From: Microglena sp. YARC | Taxonomy: Eukaryota > Chlorophyta > Chlorophyceae > Chlamydomonadales > Chlamydomonadaceae | Reading direction: 5' to 3' | Assembly (NCBI GenBank): GCA_022414725.1 | Contig: CM039464.1 | Coordinates: forward strand, 55,486,974 to 55,550,973 | Length of the DNA stretch: 64,000 nt | Shown: piece after piece, positions 32,033 through 43,645 of the stretch | Position numbering within the stretch: the first letter of the stretch is position 1 | How the letters are laid out: the number at the start of each line of letters is the position of its first letter | The notes under the pieces: model-generated | The model's input: only the letters and a program-made list of their open reading frames with translations | The model's database searches: none | What the model was told of the DNA's origin: nothing | Made by a program: the position numbers and the translations under genes

Positions 32033-32971
32033 TCAGCTGCCCTGGAGAGGTAGGTCTGCAGGGATTCAGTGCTAGTCATTCGAATGGCATAGAGGTTAGT
32101 CACAGATGTATACTCTAGGCTGCTGGCTTGGTCAGAGTAGAGAGAGTCCAGAAACCTGAAAGCTTTAGTGGCCATATCTGTATGAGCATGAATGGCCGTC
32201 TGGATAGAGTCTGACACCCGATCTAGGATCATCTTGAACGCTTTGTTGTTTTTTCTAGGTGAAGATCCTGTTGGGGACACCACGAACTGGAGTAGCTGCA
32301 TCAGCGCCCGCAATAACAGGGTAAGCAACGTCTTCAGCAGGGTAACCGTCAGAGTTATCAGGCTCTCCATTGACAACCGCCTGTTGACAGTCGTATGCGA
32401 TGGCAATGCAGTCCCTATCGGACTTGAGGTTGAGGAGTATATGCACCTTGGAGTTACGCCAGGTGTACAAGTTGTTACCGTTGAAGATCCTGGGGTGTTG
32501 CATGATGATTGGTTGATTGGGGTCTTCTCAGCGGGAGTCTTGGTCTTGTAGGTCGGAGTGATGGATGGTGGGGGATTACAAGGGCGGGGCAGGGGAAGGG
32601 GGGATGGAGTGCTTGTGGGAATCGGCGATCCAAAAGGATTCTGCGGAGTGGGAATGATGAGCTTTGCCGGGCGGCAATGTTCGGCAACAGTAGCTTCTTG
32701 TTGAAAGCTGTGGTCGCAAGCACAATGATCGTCTGTGATCAATTCAGCTCTGTGTGGTATCTCTGTGACGTCTTTCAAAACTCACTTCATAGATTTTGGT
32801 GACTAGCGGGTGCTCTTGCTTGCTCCAGTCGTAGGACGCAGCGGCAGATCCAAAGTAGGTCTTGGATGAAGCGGTAGGCGGAGCAGCAGTTAGTTGGATC
32901 CGCAGTCGGAAATCCAGGTGCCAGAAACTCGGGCCTTCAAGCTTGTCAGAGGATAACTGATACCTTATCAT
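32033..32971 (-). pseudogene. copia-type gag remnant
   Basis: Minus-strand frames include KLEGPSFWHLDFRLRIQL (about 32900), FNGNNLYTWRNSKVHILLNL (about 32450) and, in another frame, KMILDRVSDSIQTAIHAHTD followed by FLDSLYSDQASSLEYTSVTN and MTSTESLQTYLSRAAD. The F-x-G-x-N-x2-x-W start followed by a helical 'taket W..L...Y' region is the usual plan of Ty1/copia gag. At least two frameshifts break it, and the gypsy 1 LTR cuts it at 32032. A copia-type LTR lies upstream at 33102-33258. Confidence 0.55.
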
Positions 32972-33101
32972 TAGGGTCGGTATGCAGCGGCTGTTCTTCG
33001 TTAGCGTCTATTGATGGCGCACATAACCTTTTAAGGCAAGTTATTTACAACGCTGTAAGCACGATAGCGGAGAAGATGCTATTAAGCGCGACAAGCGCAA
33101 T

Positions 33102-33258
33102 CATATCGAAATAGAGAAGTGTACTGCAAGGTACTGCAGTCACGTGCAGGCCACAGCTAGCCTGTGGCCTGGCGGCAGGCAACACGGGACCAGGAGGGAA
33201 CAGGTACCGGTGTGCATTATGCCGACTCAGAGACTGATATATAAATCAGTCAATAACA
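33102..33258 (-). mobile_element. copia-type 5' LTR (157 bp)
   Basis: Partner of 18246-18402, with the same length and about 97% identity. On the minus strand it starts TGTTATTGACTG and leads into the gag remnant. It has the same TATA box inside an inverted repeat (33232-33251). It is inserted into repeat B, which resumes at 33259. Confidence 0.65.
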
Positions 33259-33480
33259 GATAGGCACGACCAGCTCTCAGATTGCATCTCGAAATCAGTG
33301 CATGCAAGGAACGATCAAGGCGATCCGGACCAGTCGAACTGAGTTTGTTTGAATCGAAGATGTTGGACAAACTTGGCAAACGCCAGGCAGCTAACAACCC
33401 ACCTAGCTGGCTCAGTTCTGGTATAATTCAGTTTGGCAAACGATCGTTTGCCAACCCATTTGCCAATACTTCCTGCGCCT
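33259..33480 (+). repeat. dispersed repeat B, copy 2
   Basis: Matches 16262-16432 up to 'aacttggcaaacg'. It then holds a perfect 22-bp palindrome TTGGCAAACGATCGTTTGCCAA at 33433-33454 and a 'gccaatacttcctgcgc' motif also seen in altered form at 43617-43635. Confidence 0.8.
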
Positions 33481-33882
33481 ACGGTAATCGTTTAATCAGA
33501 GTTTACCGACACTCTGGAGGTGAGGGCTCGTCATCTGTTGAAAGCGCTTTCGAGCAGCTCGCCTGCTTCCCCCATATCGGCTGCTCCATACCGAGGCAGC
33601 CCTAGCGTGACCAGGAGGTCAATCGCACCAACACCACCCCCATCAAGTCTTTGAATCTCAGTCTGCATCACACATCAATTACGAACAGGCAATGCTCCAG
33701 ATGTCCATTGCGAATTTTGAATAATTTGCGCAATCGCCTGGGGTGAACTGCCGAGTCAATCGTTGAACGGAATTCGAAGAAGTGCTCAGCTGGCGGAAGG
33801 AATCTGAGTTAGGGTCTAGTCAGGGTTCGATGCGGACGGATTCGGCTGTCTTGTATATATATATATATATAATATATATATA

Positions 33883-33913
<31 letters not shown>

Positions 33914-33990
33914 CTGTACGCAAGGAAGCTATAAGATAATACTCACGGTACCGCCCCTATACCCTTTCAAGTACCGGCATATTCCTGTAA
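33481..33990. other. no gene; AT microsatellite
   Basis: TATATA repeats at 33855-33912 follow 'gattcggctgtcttg', which is an extra copy of the outer part of the inverted repeat that begins at 33991. No coding signal. Confidence 0.5.
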
Positions 33991-34057
33991 CTGGGCGGTA
34001 CTCAGGTACCTTAATGGCCTATACCTCTGGGTAAGCTAGTACGGATTCGGCTGTCTC

Positions 34058-34123
<66 letters not shown>

Positions 34124-36593
34124 CTAGTACGGTAGCCCGTATGTATGTATATACTAGTACGGTAGCCCGTGTGGCCGGTGGCCACCCCCACCCCCACCCC
34201 CCCACCCAGGCCATGGGTCCTAGGCAAAGGCCATGGTCCTAGTCTGGTTTGGGTTACATAACGGGTAACGCCCTTGTATGCCCCCCTCCCCCCCCCCCCC
34301 CCCCCCTCCCTTACACACAGTCAAGAAATCAGCCATCTCAGCCCTTGCTCGACGCTCCCCTGCTCTCGCCCCCCCCCCCCCCCCCCCCCCCCCGCACACA
34401 CCACTTCTTCTCCTACCTACTTATTCCCCTTCTGCGTCAGGTGTGGCCTCCCACACTGTCATACACACATACCAATCCCCCCCCCCCCATTCTGACCTCT
34501 CCCTACCCCTCACCCACCCCATCCACACGCACTCTCTTTTCTCTCACTTACCCCCACCACCCTCCCTTTCCCAACCACCAACACGCACACACACAATCTT
34601 CTTCTCCCTACCTCGTACCCTTCACTTCACCCTGTGGGATTCAATCAGTGCAGAAAGAGGGAACCGCTGCGCTTCGAACCTACCAACATTGCGAGCGCTC
34701 AGTCGCTCAGATTCGATCGCCCCCGAGAACAACCGGACCGGGTGCAATTGCATGGCTACAAACCTGCAGCTTCGTCTTCTCGTACAGTGCCCCAGTCGAG
34801 ACTCGATCAACTCAGAACAGCAAAAATCGCAGCAACGTACTTCATATTCTAAACAACGAAAAGAGCTTGCAAATATGGGATGATCGTGGAAGCGCGAGAG
34901 TGTCCAGGGGGACGGAATGGCCATGGCGATCTGAAACAAAGGTAATTAATCGCAACTGGATGCCATCACTACGAATGTGATGCGATGGCATGGCAAAATT
35001 GCGCATGCGTGAGATGAATGGTGGCAACGCTCGCAGACGGAGAAAAAAAGCATCACGATATGAAGGTCTGGCTTGATTATGATCCTGGCATAATTCCTTA
35101 GGCTGGCAGCATCGTCTTAGCGCCTGGATTGGTTTACAGCTTCGTGTTCCTCCTCAGGCACGGTAGCTCGTTCCTGCCTCCTTGCGAGATTACCAGCATG
35201 ACGTAGCTCCTCGGATCGGGCAGAGCGGGCATCACGTCGACGCTTGTTGGCTATTTCCCTGTTTTTTTTTTTTTTTTTTTTGCTCTGGCAAGCTCGCTTT
35301 GGTGGTCGCGGTGGTCGTGGTGGTCGTGGTGGTCCGTGGTGGTCGTGGTGATGTCATCAATCGCGTGCCCACGTGCGAAGTGTAACCGACTTGCAACCGA
35401 CTTTTCGTTCACCCAACTAGCAACTCCCCGCCTAGCGGAATTTTTCAAACACCAAAACTGCAGATTCGCTAAGCTAAGCGGCGCGCGCTCATAGCAAGTC
35501 CACAATTGCCTCGGATACTATGACGGCAAGACATTTAGAATCAGAAGATCTCTCTTCGGAGGTCACAGCCGACCCTCATATGGCTTGGCATGGCGCTCGG
35601 AATAATAGCTTTCAGATCTTCACGGATAAATGCGACCATGATGCATGGCAACGGTCATAATGGACAGGAGGGCCGCAAAAACGCCAGCCAGCGCCCAAAG
35701 CGAGCTTGCCAGAGCAAGGAAGACAGGGAAATAGCCAACAAAGCGTCGACGTGATGCCCGCGCTGCCCGATCCGAGGAGCTACGTCATGCTGGTAATCTC
35801 GCAAGGAGTCGGAACGAGCTACCGTGCCTGAGGAGGAACACGAAGCTGGTAACCAATCCAGGCGCTAAGACGATGCTGCCCAGCCTAAGGAATTATGCCG
35901 GGGATCATAATGCAAGCCAGACCTTCATATCGTGATGCTTTTTTTCTCCGTCTGCGAGCGTTGCCACCATTCATCTCACGCATGCGCAATTTTGCCATGC
36001 CATCGCATCACATTCGTAGTGATTGGCATCCAGTTGCGATTAATTACCTTTGTTCAGATCGCATGGCCATTCGTCCCCTGGACACTCTTGGCGCTTGCAC
36101 GATCATCCCATCTTTGCAAGCTCTTTTCGTTGTACAGAATATGAAGTACGTTGCTGCGATTTTTGCTGTTCTGAGTTGATCGAGTCTCGACTGGGGCACT
36201 GTACGAGAAGACGAAGCTGCAGGTTTGTAGCCATGCAATTGCACCGGTCCGGTGTTCTCGGGCGATCGGAATCTGAGCGACTGAGCGCTCGCAATGTTGG
36301 TAGGTTCGAAGCACAGTGGTTTCCTCTTTCTGCACGATTGAATCCCACAGGGTGAAGTGAAGGGTACGAGGTAGGGAGAAGAAGATTGTGTGTGCGTGTT
36401 GGTGGTTGGGGAAAGGGAGGGTGGTGGTGGGTAAGGTGAGAGAAAAGAGAGTGCGTGTGGATGGGGTGGGTGAGGGTAGGGAGAGGTCAGGATGGGGGGA
36501 GGGGGGATGGTATGTGTGTATGACAGTGTGGGAGGCCACACCTGAACGCAGAAGGGGAATAGGTAGGGAGAAGAAGTGTGTGTGCGGGGGGGG

Positions 36594-36635
<42 letters not shown>

Positions 36636-36685
36636 GGGAGCGTCGAGCAACGGGCTGAGATGGCTGATTTCTTGACTGTGTGTAA

Positions 36686-36718
<33 letters not shown>

Positions 36719-36969
36719 TACAAGGGCGTTACCCGTTATGTAAACCAAACCAGACTAGGACCATGGCCTTTTGCCTAGGACCCATGGCCTGGGTGGGGGG
36801 TGGGGGTGGGGGGTGGCCACCGCCACACGGTGCTACCGTACTAGTATATACATACATACGGGCTACGAGCGTAAAAACTAGTATTATATAATATTACGAG
36901 ACAGCCGAATCCGTACTAGCTTACCCAGACGTATAGGCCATTTAGGAGGTACCTGGAGTACCGCCCCAG
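33991..36969. mobile_element. 3-kb inverted repeat (foldback-like), arms about 1.3 kb
   Basis: The left arm 33991-35302 is matched by the reverse complement of 35695-36969. Shared landmarks include 'ttacataacgggtaacgccc' (34254 and 36719-36741), the poly-C/poly-G runs, a block ending 'cgatcaactcagaacagcaa', and 'gggaaatagccaaca' at the inner end. Arms differ by microsatellite and homopolymer length and by point changes. The unique spacer is 35303-35694. Long Pro-rich frames in both arms come from C runs and are not genes. No transposase is visible. Confidence 0.8.
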
Positions 36970-37007
36970 GGGGGGGGGGCATACAAGGGCGTTACCTTTT
37001 TTTAATA

Positions 37008-37038
<31 letters not shown>

Positions 37039-38940
37039 TTTATATATATTTGTCCCTTGTCTTGTATCGCTCCTTCCGATATTCGGCGCAGCCAGCAGTA
37101 CGGTGTAACGGATCTGAATCCGTTACACCATAGCGACATTCGGCAAAGAAGTCATATGATGTCGAGTACTAATCTTGTACATAATATCCATTACTCCCGT
37201 TACATATGGTTACGCTTTCATTTGGCCTTGGAAGAGTGAGGCTGGTAGTGGCTCGCGAACACCGAGTTCAGATAGCTCCCACGCCGCATTTAACTGCGCT
37301 GCATTTTAGGCGCTACGGGCTAATTGAGCAGCCACTCTCCTCTCTAGTAGCAGGTGCAGCGCCTATTTTCACGGCGGCATAGGAAGGTTACGATGAAAGC
37401 CAGCCCGATGTTTGGCCTGCAAACCAATGTGCGAAGATTTCCACGAAACGGGGGTTTTAGAAACCGGTTCGGTAGGAAATCGGTTTGTTGACGCGGATGC
37501 TGATGCTCGAAAATTATCTAGCGTTGATGGAGTTAATTGCCAAAGGATGTTGGGAAGGCCATGCGCTTAACAGATTTAGCCAAACTTTTTGCTCAGGCGA
37601 GTTCGATTTCGAGCTCCGACGACTGTGTATATGAATTTCGCACTCACAAGGTAATCACATTGAGGGGAACAATTCACCAGGTCAGCTCCTCAAGCTCCTG
37701 CGCGATTCCGAGCGTCCACTCCCTTCGAAAACTCTACGAATGGGGAGGGAGAATACACAACAAACAGCTCCTCACCTTGTGGCAATAATCCAGCGAGTCT
37801 AGCGCTCTGAAAAGTTTCGCATGCGGCTCAAGAATTTATTTTGTGTCGACCTCGAAAATTGAGGGTCGAAAACGGGTGCGCTCGTACGAGACTGGATGTA
37901 GAGCGTCTACATCCGTCTACGTCCAAACTGCTGTACTGCGTGTGCGGCTCCACAGAATAGCGAAGATAAGAGAGCTATGCTGACTGGGCTAACTGAGCTG
38001 GCACACCTGACTGTGCATAAACGGAAGCATGGAAAAAAACATAACGATTAATCGCGTAAATGCACAGAATGCGTTTGGCGGGCGTATAGACGCCATATTG
38101 CTTCTTTACATCTTTCCTCTCAGCAGCCCCTGCTGATACGACTTTCGATTCCTGCCCGACTACATCTATTCTTGCACAGTTCCGATAGCCAGCTTCTTAC
38201 CTCCCTCCCCTGCGATTAGTATGATCCAGATCAAGTAGCCAAGCTCCTAATGCGCATTTCAGGCAGCGCTGCGGCGCGCACCCTTCGCTGCCCAGTGCAG
38301 CACGGCAACGGAAAATGGCACAACAATGCGCCCACGCCCGCCATACCAGCTCATGGGTGCGTGCATTCGGTGGCCTACTAGCTGAAATCTACCTCCCACA
38401 TGGTTTGAGCATCATGGCGAAACGAGAAAAAACATGCGCAATTTCGTTGACGGATTTTCGGTGCTGCCAGTTTTTATTTGCACCAATCAACGCACGTACT
38501 GTTGGCATCGAACATTGTGTGGGATTAGTAACTTGTAACGACTGACTATATCCACCACGGAGAGTGTCATGTTTTATGATTGAGGTGTTATGTCGGTCCC
38601 GAATCTGGGCCTGGCAGTCGGTCGGTAGTGTGTGTAGCGTTGTTTGATCCGTCCTGCCTGCAGAACAACTGAGCACAACTGACACGGATCTATTAACTAG
38701 GAGTAGTCCTTGCAACGGTGTGTAACATCTTTACTAGGAAGGTACACACATTTGGTACAAAACTCTCGAGATTTCCCGCGGTAAATCAGGTTTATTATAA
38801 AAAACTGGTGCAACAATGTTTTCTGTTTGTCATGCACATGCGAAGCTGAGCACATGCTCATATTGCTTTTTTATAGCGCGCTCAATAAGTCTTACGTGAG
38901 TCTTGTTTGATTATTTTAAGCCTGCGGGGGTCGCTTTTCA
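36970..38940. other. no gene recognised
   Basis: Begins with a stray copy of the arm motif (gggggcatacaagggcgttac, 36968-36992) and AT repeats to 37060. It contains the hairpin at 37102-37129. Otherwise unique-looking DNA with short frames only. Confidence 0.4.
37102..37129. repeat. perfect inverted repeat, 12-bp arms
   Basis: GGTGTAACGGAT, loop CTGA, then ATCCGTTACACC. Confidence 0.95.
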
Positions 38941-38943
38941 GCG

Positions 38944-39019
38944 AATCAATTGGTCTAGTGGTATACAAATCGCTTTTGGAGGGATTGAAGGGTCGTGGGT
39001 TCGATGCTCCACCGTCGCC
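38944..39019 (+). ncRNA. tRNA-Pro-like sequence, probable SINE head or tRNA pseudogene
   Basis: TGGTCTAGTGG at 38951 fits the pol III A box, and GGTTCGATGCT at 38998 approximates the B box; the 36-bp gap between them is normal. 'TGGTCTAGTGGTAT' followed by 'CGCTTTTGG' resembles tRNA-Pro(UGG). Stems are poorly paired, so it is not a functional tRNA. About 200 bp of unique sequence follows, as in tRNA-derived SINEs, but no tail or target duplication was confirmed. Confidence 0.5.
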
Positions 39020-39261
39020 CTGAGCGTTGCGGTGTTGTAGAACCAGCGATGGTAGCTTTCAGTTGAGGTAAAGGCTTCTACCGAGCGTACACCGGGGTTC
39101 TTAATGACCGTTGCACACAGGCGTTATATTACCTGTGAGGTTGGGCTAGGGGGGGTCCTCCAGCTAATTGGCTACCCCTGGCTGAAACATACATGGTTTA
39201 GCTGATAAATGCTCAACAAACATGATGAAGGACAAGGTGGACAATACCACAAGCAGGGGAG

Positions 39262-40110
39262 ATGCAGAATTCAAAGTTCAATGCGAACTGCGTAGAATGC
39301 ATAAGGCCCTTGCAAAGATTTGCATGTGTCTGTTATGTTTATACATTTTGTGTCTGCAATGGTATACTTAAATACAGATGTTTTTCCTACTATGTGTATA
39401 TATTATTGTCTGCATGTGTTTGCATGTTTCTTCTTGGTGCCTACATAGTGTCGACATGTGTACTGCATTTTTTTGGCATGTCCTAATGTATCTACGTGTC
39501 TATGCAATGTTTTACTATAGTGTCTGCATGTTGCCTGCATGTGCCTGCTTGTGTAATGCATGTTTCTGGTAGTGTCCTACATGTGTCTTAACGTGCTTTG
39601 CATTAGTTTTCTTCTACTACATATGTCTGCTGTGGCTTGCGTTGGTTGCTGCATGGTGTATGCAGTTTCTGGCTTGTTGCCTACTTGTCTGCTTTCTTCT
39701 GTCTACATGTTTTTCGCATTTTTTCTGATGTGCCATGTGTAATCGCATGTGTAGGCATTGTTTTCTGCTTGTGCTAAGTTTCTGCATTTTTCTGGGCATG
39801 TCCTACATGTGTACTTGGTGTATGCAGTGTTTATCGCATGTTTCTACAATGTGGCATGCATGTGTTTGCAATGTGTATGCATGTTTTTCTGGCATGTCTA
39901 ATGCAGTGTCCTACGTTTGTTCATATAGTGATTTATACTGTGTCTGCATGTTCTGCATGTCCTACTGTGTATGCATGTTTATGCATAGTTTCGAACATGG
40001 TGCCTGTGTGTGTCTGCATTCTTACTGTGTTACGTGTTCATATTGCCATGTTTATAACATGTGTCTGCATTTTTTTTGGGCATGTCTAATGTGCTGCATT
40101 TTGTGTATTT
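39262..40110 (+). repeat. degenerate TG-rich repeat region
   Basis: Irregular repetition of 'tgcatgtgtctgcatgttt' over about 850 bp. It yields Cys-, Met- and Val-rich frames that I regard as by-products. Confidence 0.75.
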
Positions 40111-40193
40111 CCACTTCAAGTTTTTGGCCAATAGATTGTTTGGAAGCCCCCCACAGGAAGTTTTTATTGTGTGTCTTTAATTACTTGCTCTGA

Positions 40194-40480
40194 ATGCCAT
40201 TGCATTACATTACATTATTTAATTATTAATTACATTAATAACTTACATTACATTAATTAATTACATTACAACGTTACGCTTACATTACATTTATTACATG
40301 TACATTACATTACATTTACATTAATCTACTCACCATTGACATTCATCAATTACATTACATTCACGTCACATCACATCACATCACATCATACATCACGTCA
40401 CGTCACGTCACATCACATCACATTACATTACATTACACATTACTCGACATTACATAACATGACACGCATACGATTTCTTC
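40194..40480 (+). repeat. TTACA / CATCA repeat tract
   Basis: Pentamer variants (ATTAC, TTACA, ATCAC, GTCAC) up to the assembly gap. The (TTACA)n part resembles the LINE B tail in the same orientation, so a minus-strand LINE B copy could lie in the gap. Confidence 0.8.
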
Positions 40481-40500
40481 TACACTAAGTTCTCTCTCTT

Positions 40501-41500
40501 NNNNNNNNNNNNNNNNNNNNNNNNNNNNNNNNNNNNNNNNNNNNNNNNNNNNNNNNNNNNNNNNNNNNNNNNNNNNNNNNNNNNNNNNNNNNNNNNNNNN
40601 NNNNNNNNNNNNNNNNNNNNNNNNNNNNNNNNNNNNNNNNNNNNNNNNNNNNNNNNNNNNNNNNNNNNNNNNNNNNNNNNNNNNNNNNNNNNNNNNNNNN
40701 NNNNNNNNNNNNNNNNNNNNNNNNNNNNNNNNNNNNNNNNNNNNNNNNNNNNNNNNNNNNNNNNNNNNNNNNNNNNNNNNNNNNNNNNNNNNNNNNNNNN
40801 NNNNNNNNNNNNNNNNNNNNNNNNNNNNNNNNNNNNNNNNNNNNNNNNNNNNNNNNNNNNNNNNNNNNNNNNNNNNNNNNNNNNNNNNNNNNNNNNNNNN
40901 NNNNNNNNNNNNNNNNNNNNNNNNNNNNNNNNNNNNNNNNNNNNNNNNNNNNNNNNNNNNNNNNNNNNNNNNNNNNNNNNNNNNNNNNNNNNNNNNNNNN
41001 NNNNNNNNNNNNNNNNNNNNNNNNNNNNNNNNNNNNNNNNNNNNNNNNNNNNNNNNNNNNNNNNNNNNNNNNNNNNNNNNNNNNNNNNNNNNNNNNNNNN
41101 NNNNNNNNNNNNNNNNNNNNNNNNNNNNNNNNNNNNNNNNNNNNNNNNNNNNNNNNNNNNNNNNNNNNNNNNNNNNNNNNNNNNNNNNNNNNNNNNNNNN
41201 NNNNNNNNNNNNNNNNNNNNNNNNNNNNNNNNNNNNNNNNNNNNNNNNNNNNNNNNNNNNNNNNNNNNNNNNNNNNNNNNNNNNNNNNNNNNNNNNNNNN
41301 NNNNNNNNNNNNNNNNNNNNNNNNNNNNNNNNNNNNNNNNNNNNNNNNNNNNNNNNNNNNNNNNNNNNNNNNNNNNNNNNNNNNNNNNNNNNNNNNNNNN
41401 NNNNNNNNNNNNNNNNNNNNNNNNNNNNNNNNNNNNNNNNNNNNNNNNNNNNNNNNNNNNNNNNNNNNNNNNNNNNNNNNNNNNNNNNNNNNNNNNNNNN
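40501..41500. other. assembly gap (1000 N)
   Basis: Exactly 1000 N, probably a placeholder length, between two low-complexity tracts. Confidence 1.
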
Positions 41501-41748
41501 CCCACCTCCCTTCTACCTTCCTCCCTCCCTTCCCACCTCACCCCTCTCCCCCCCCTTTCCTTCCTCCTCCTCCTTCCTTTCCTTCCTTATCACTCCCTGT
41601 CCCTTTTTCTTTTACTCCCTCCCTCGCCTCCTTCCTCCCTCCTCACTCCTCCTCCTTATCCCCCCTCCCCCTCTCTCCTTCCTCCCTCCTCCTTCCTCCC
41701 TCCCCTCTGCCTCCTCCCCTCCTGGCCCCCTCCTCCCTCCTCCCCCCC

Positions 41749-41796
<48 letters not shown>

Positions 41797-42355
41797 CCTC
41801 CCCTCCTCCCCCTCTCCCCCTCCTCCCCCCCTCCCCCTCACCCTCCCCGACCTATCCCTGTCATCCCCCTACCCCCCTACCCCCTACCCCTAACACTTTC
41901 CCAACACCCCTCCTACACCCTAACCCTCCCCCCTACCCCTACACCCTACGCCCGCCTACCCTCCCCCCCGCACCCACACACCCCTCCCCCTACCCCTACC
42001 CCCCTACCCCTGCCCCTCCGCTCCTCCCCCTCCCCCACTCCCCCCCTTCCCCTCCCCCTCCTCCACCTCCTCCACCTCCCTCCCTCCTACCTCCTACCTT
42101 CTACCTCCTACCTCCTCCCACCCCCTACCACCTATTCAACCTCCCTCTCCCTCTCCCTCTCCCTCTCCCTCTCCCTCTCCCTCTCCCTCTCCCTCTCCCT
42201 CTCCCTCTCCCTCTCCCTCTCCCTCTCCCTCTCCCTCTCCCTCTCCCTCTCCCTCCCCTCTCCCTCTCCCTCTTCCCCTCCCTCTCCCTCTCCCTCTCCC
42301 TCTCCCTCCCTCCCTTCCTCCCCCTCCCTCTCTCTCTCTCTCCCTCCATCCCTCC
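41501..42355. repeat. C/T-rich low-complexity region with CCCTCT hexamer array
   Basis: Pyrimidine-only sequence over most of its length. It includes a C run at 41752-41792 and about 20 copies of CCCTCT at 42141-42255. Confidence 0.95.
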
Positions 42356-42424
42356 CACAGACAGAAGCAGAAAGCAATAGACAGAGGCAAGGGCATTGAC
42401 AGTGACAGAGACAGGGGCATACGC

Positions 42425-42535
42425 ATACACTGTTGGTCATACACCTACATTGCTGGATATTCACATACACTGTTTCGTATGCACATACACTGCCGGACAT
42501 ACACTTTCACTGTCAGACATTCACATACACTGTTC
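42425..42535 (+). repeat. ACATACACTG-type degenerate repeat
   Basis: 'catacactg' recurs about every 20-22 bp, five or six times. Confidence 0.7.
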
Positions 42536-42755
42536 TGGGTGGGGGTGGGATAGCCATGAGGGGTGGGCGTCGCATCAGGGGTTGAGATGGGGGTGGGGCT
42601 GCCATCAGGGGTATGTATGGCAGCCATCACGGGTGGTGGTGGGGGGGGATCCAGTAGGGGTGGGTGGGTGGTGGCGGGTGGGTGGTGGTAGTTTTGGTGT
42701 GTGTGTGTGGGGGGGTGGGGGGTGGGGGGGGGGGCTTGTGAATGCATAGCAGACT
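42536..42755. other. G-rich low-complexity stretch
   Basis: GGTGG and GGGTGTG-rich DNA. No gene. Confidence 0.6.
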
Positions 42756-43196
42756 ATATGTAGAGTGGCCCCAGCACTTGCTGTCTGTACAATGCAGGCG
42801 CCAACCTCATTAGATTATATGTATACCTCCTAGGCAGCTGCTAGTTTATAGGTCTGCTATAAGTAAAGTTGTCCAGCTGAATTATTGATGTGCTCAGATT
42901 GCGGGCACCTGCCTAGTAGGCTGATCTGCAGGGTTCAATTGCTGTGTGTAGATTGCAAGGTTGGCAGTCAATATGTAGAGCGACTCCAGCACTTACTAAC
43001 TGGACTTCGCAGGCGCCAACCTTATTATATTATATGCATAGCCTCTAGGCAGCTGCTAGTCTAGTGGTCAGCTAAATGTAAAGCAGTTAAGCTGAATTAG
43101 TTATGTGCTCAGATTGCAGGCACTTGCCTACTCTATTTATCTGCAGGGTTCAAGTACTTTGTTTAGATTGCACACGTGGCAGATGATATGTAGAGC
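42756..43196 (+). repeat. 215-bp tandem repeat, two units plus start of a third
   Basis: 'atatgtagag' starts at 42756, 42971 and 43186, giving two spacings of 215 bp. The units share 'aggcgccaacct', 'aggcagctgctagt' and 'ctgcagggttcaa'. Confidence 0.9.
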
Positions 43197-43645
43197 CAAT
43201 GATATTCTTGGTGCTTATGCCCAGAATAAATCATTTGACTATTTGAGTCACACTTGAATCTGGTTTGAATTGAAAAATGAAAAAAGGTAACATGACCTTG
43301 AACTTGGTTATATGGCTACAGCCAGCAATTTGGATGGCTGGAGCTATGTACCGGTCTGGTTTATTAGCCCTAGCAAGTATGATAATCCTGTTTTGAATTG
43401 TTACATGGTTTTACAGAAAACTTGGGCAGACTACTTTGTGAACATGTAACGAGGAAATGTAACATTAACATGTAAGCAAAAAGACGATTTGCCAACTGAA
43501 TTTCAGATCTAATCTTGAGACAGTCAAAGCCATAGACCCCTTTGCCAAGTTAGTTTTGCCATTCTTTTCTGAGACCTAGTTATAGGGGTAAAATGAAATG
43601 TGCCAATACTTCATATTGCCAATACTTCCGGCGCGTAAAGGAGTA
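43197..43645. other. no gene recognised
   Basis: AT-rich. Near 43545-43635 it carries 'tttgccaa' and 'gccaatacttccggcgc', similar to the end of repeat B at 33470. Confidence 0.4.

Noticed and set aside
34249..36748. Proline-rich frames of 200-243 residues
   Set aside because: They depend on C/G homopolymers in the inverted-repeat arms and appear on both strands in mirror positions.
39262..40193. Cys/Met-rich frames of 60-152 residues
   Set aside because: The underlying DNA is a degenerate TG-rich repeat, and several frames are open at once.
40480..41541. 353-residue frame on the minus strand
   Set aside because: It spans the 1000-N gap and contains almost only unknown residues.
41870..41950. 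Telomere-like CCCTA/CCCCTA repeats
   Set aside because: The repeats are irregular, sit within a wider pyrimidine tract and do not show the regular CCCTAAA plant telomere unit.
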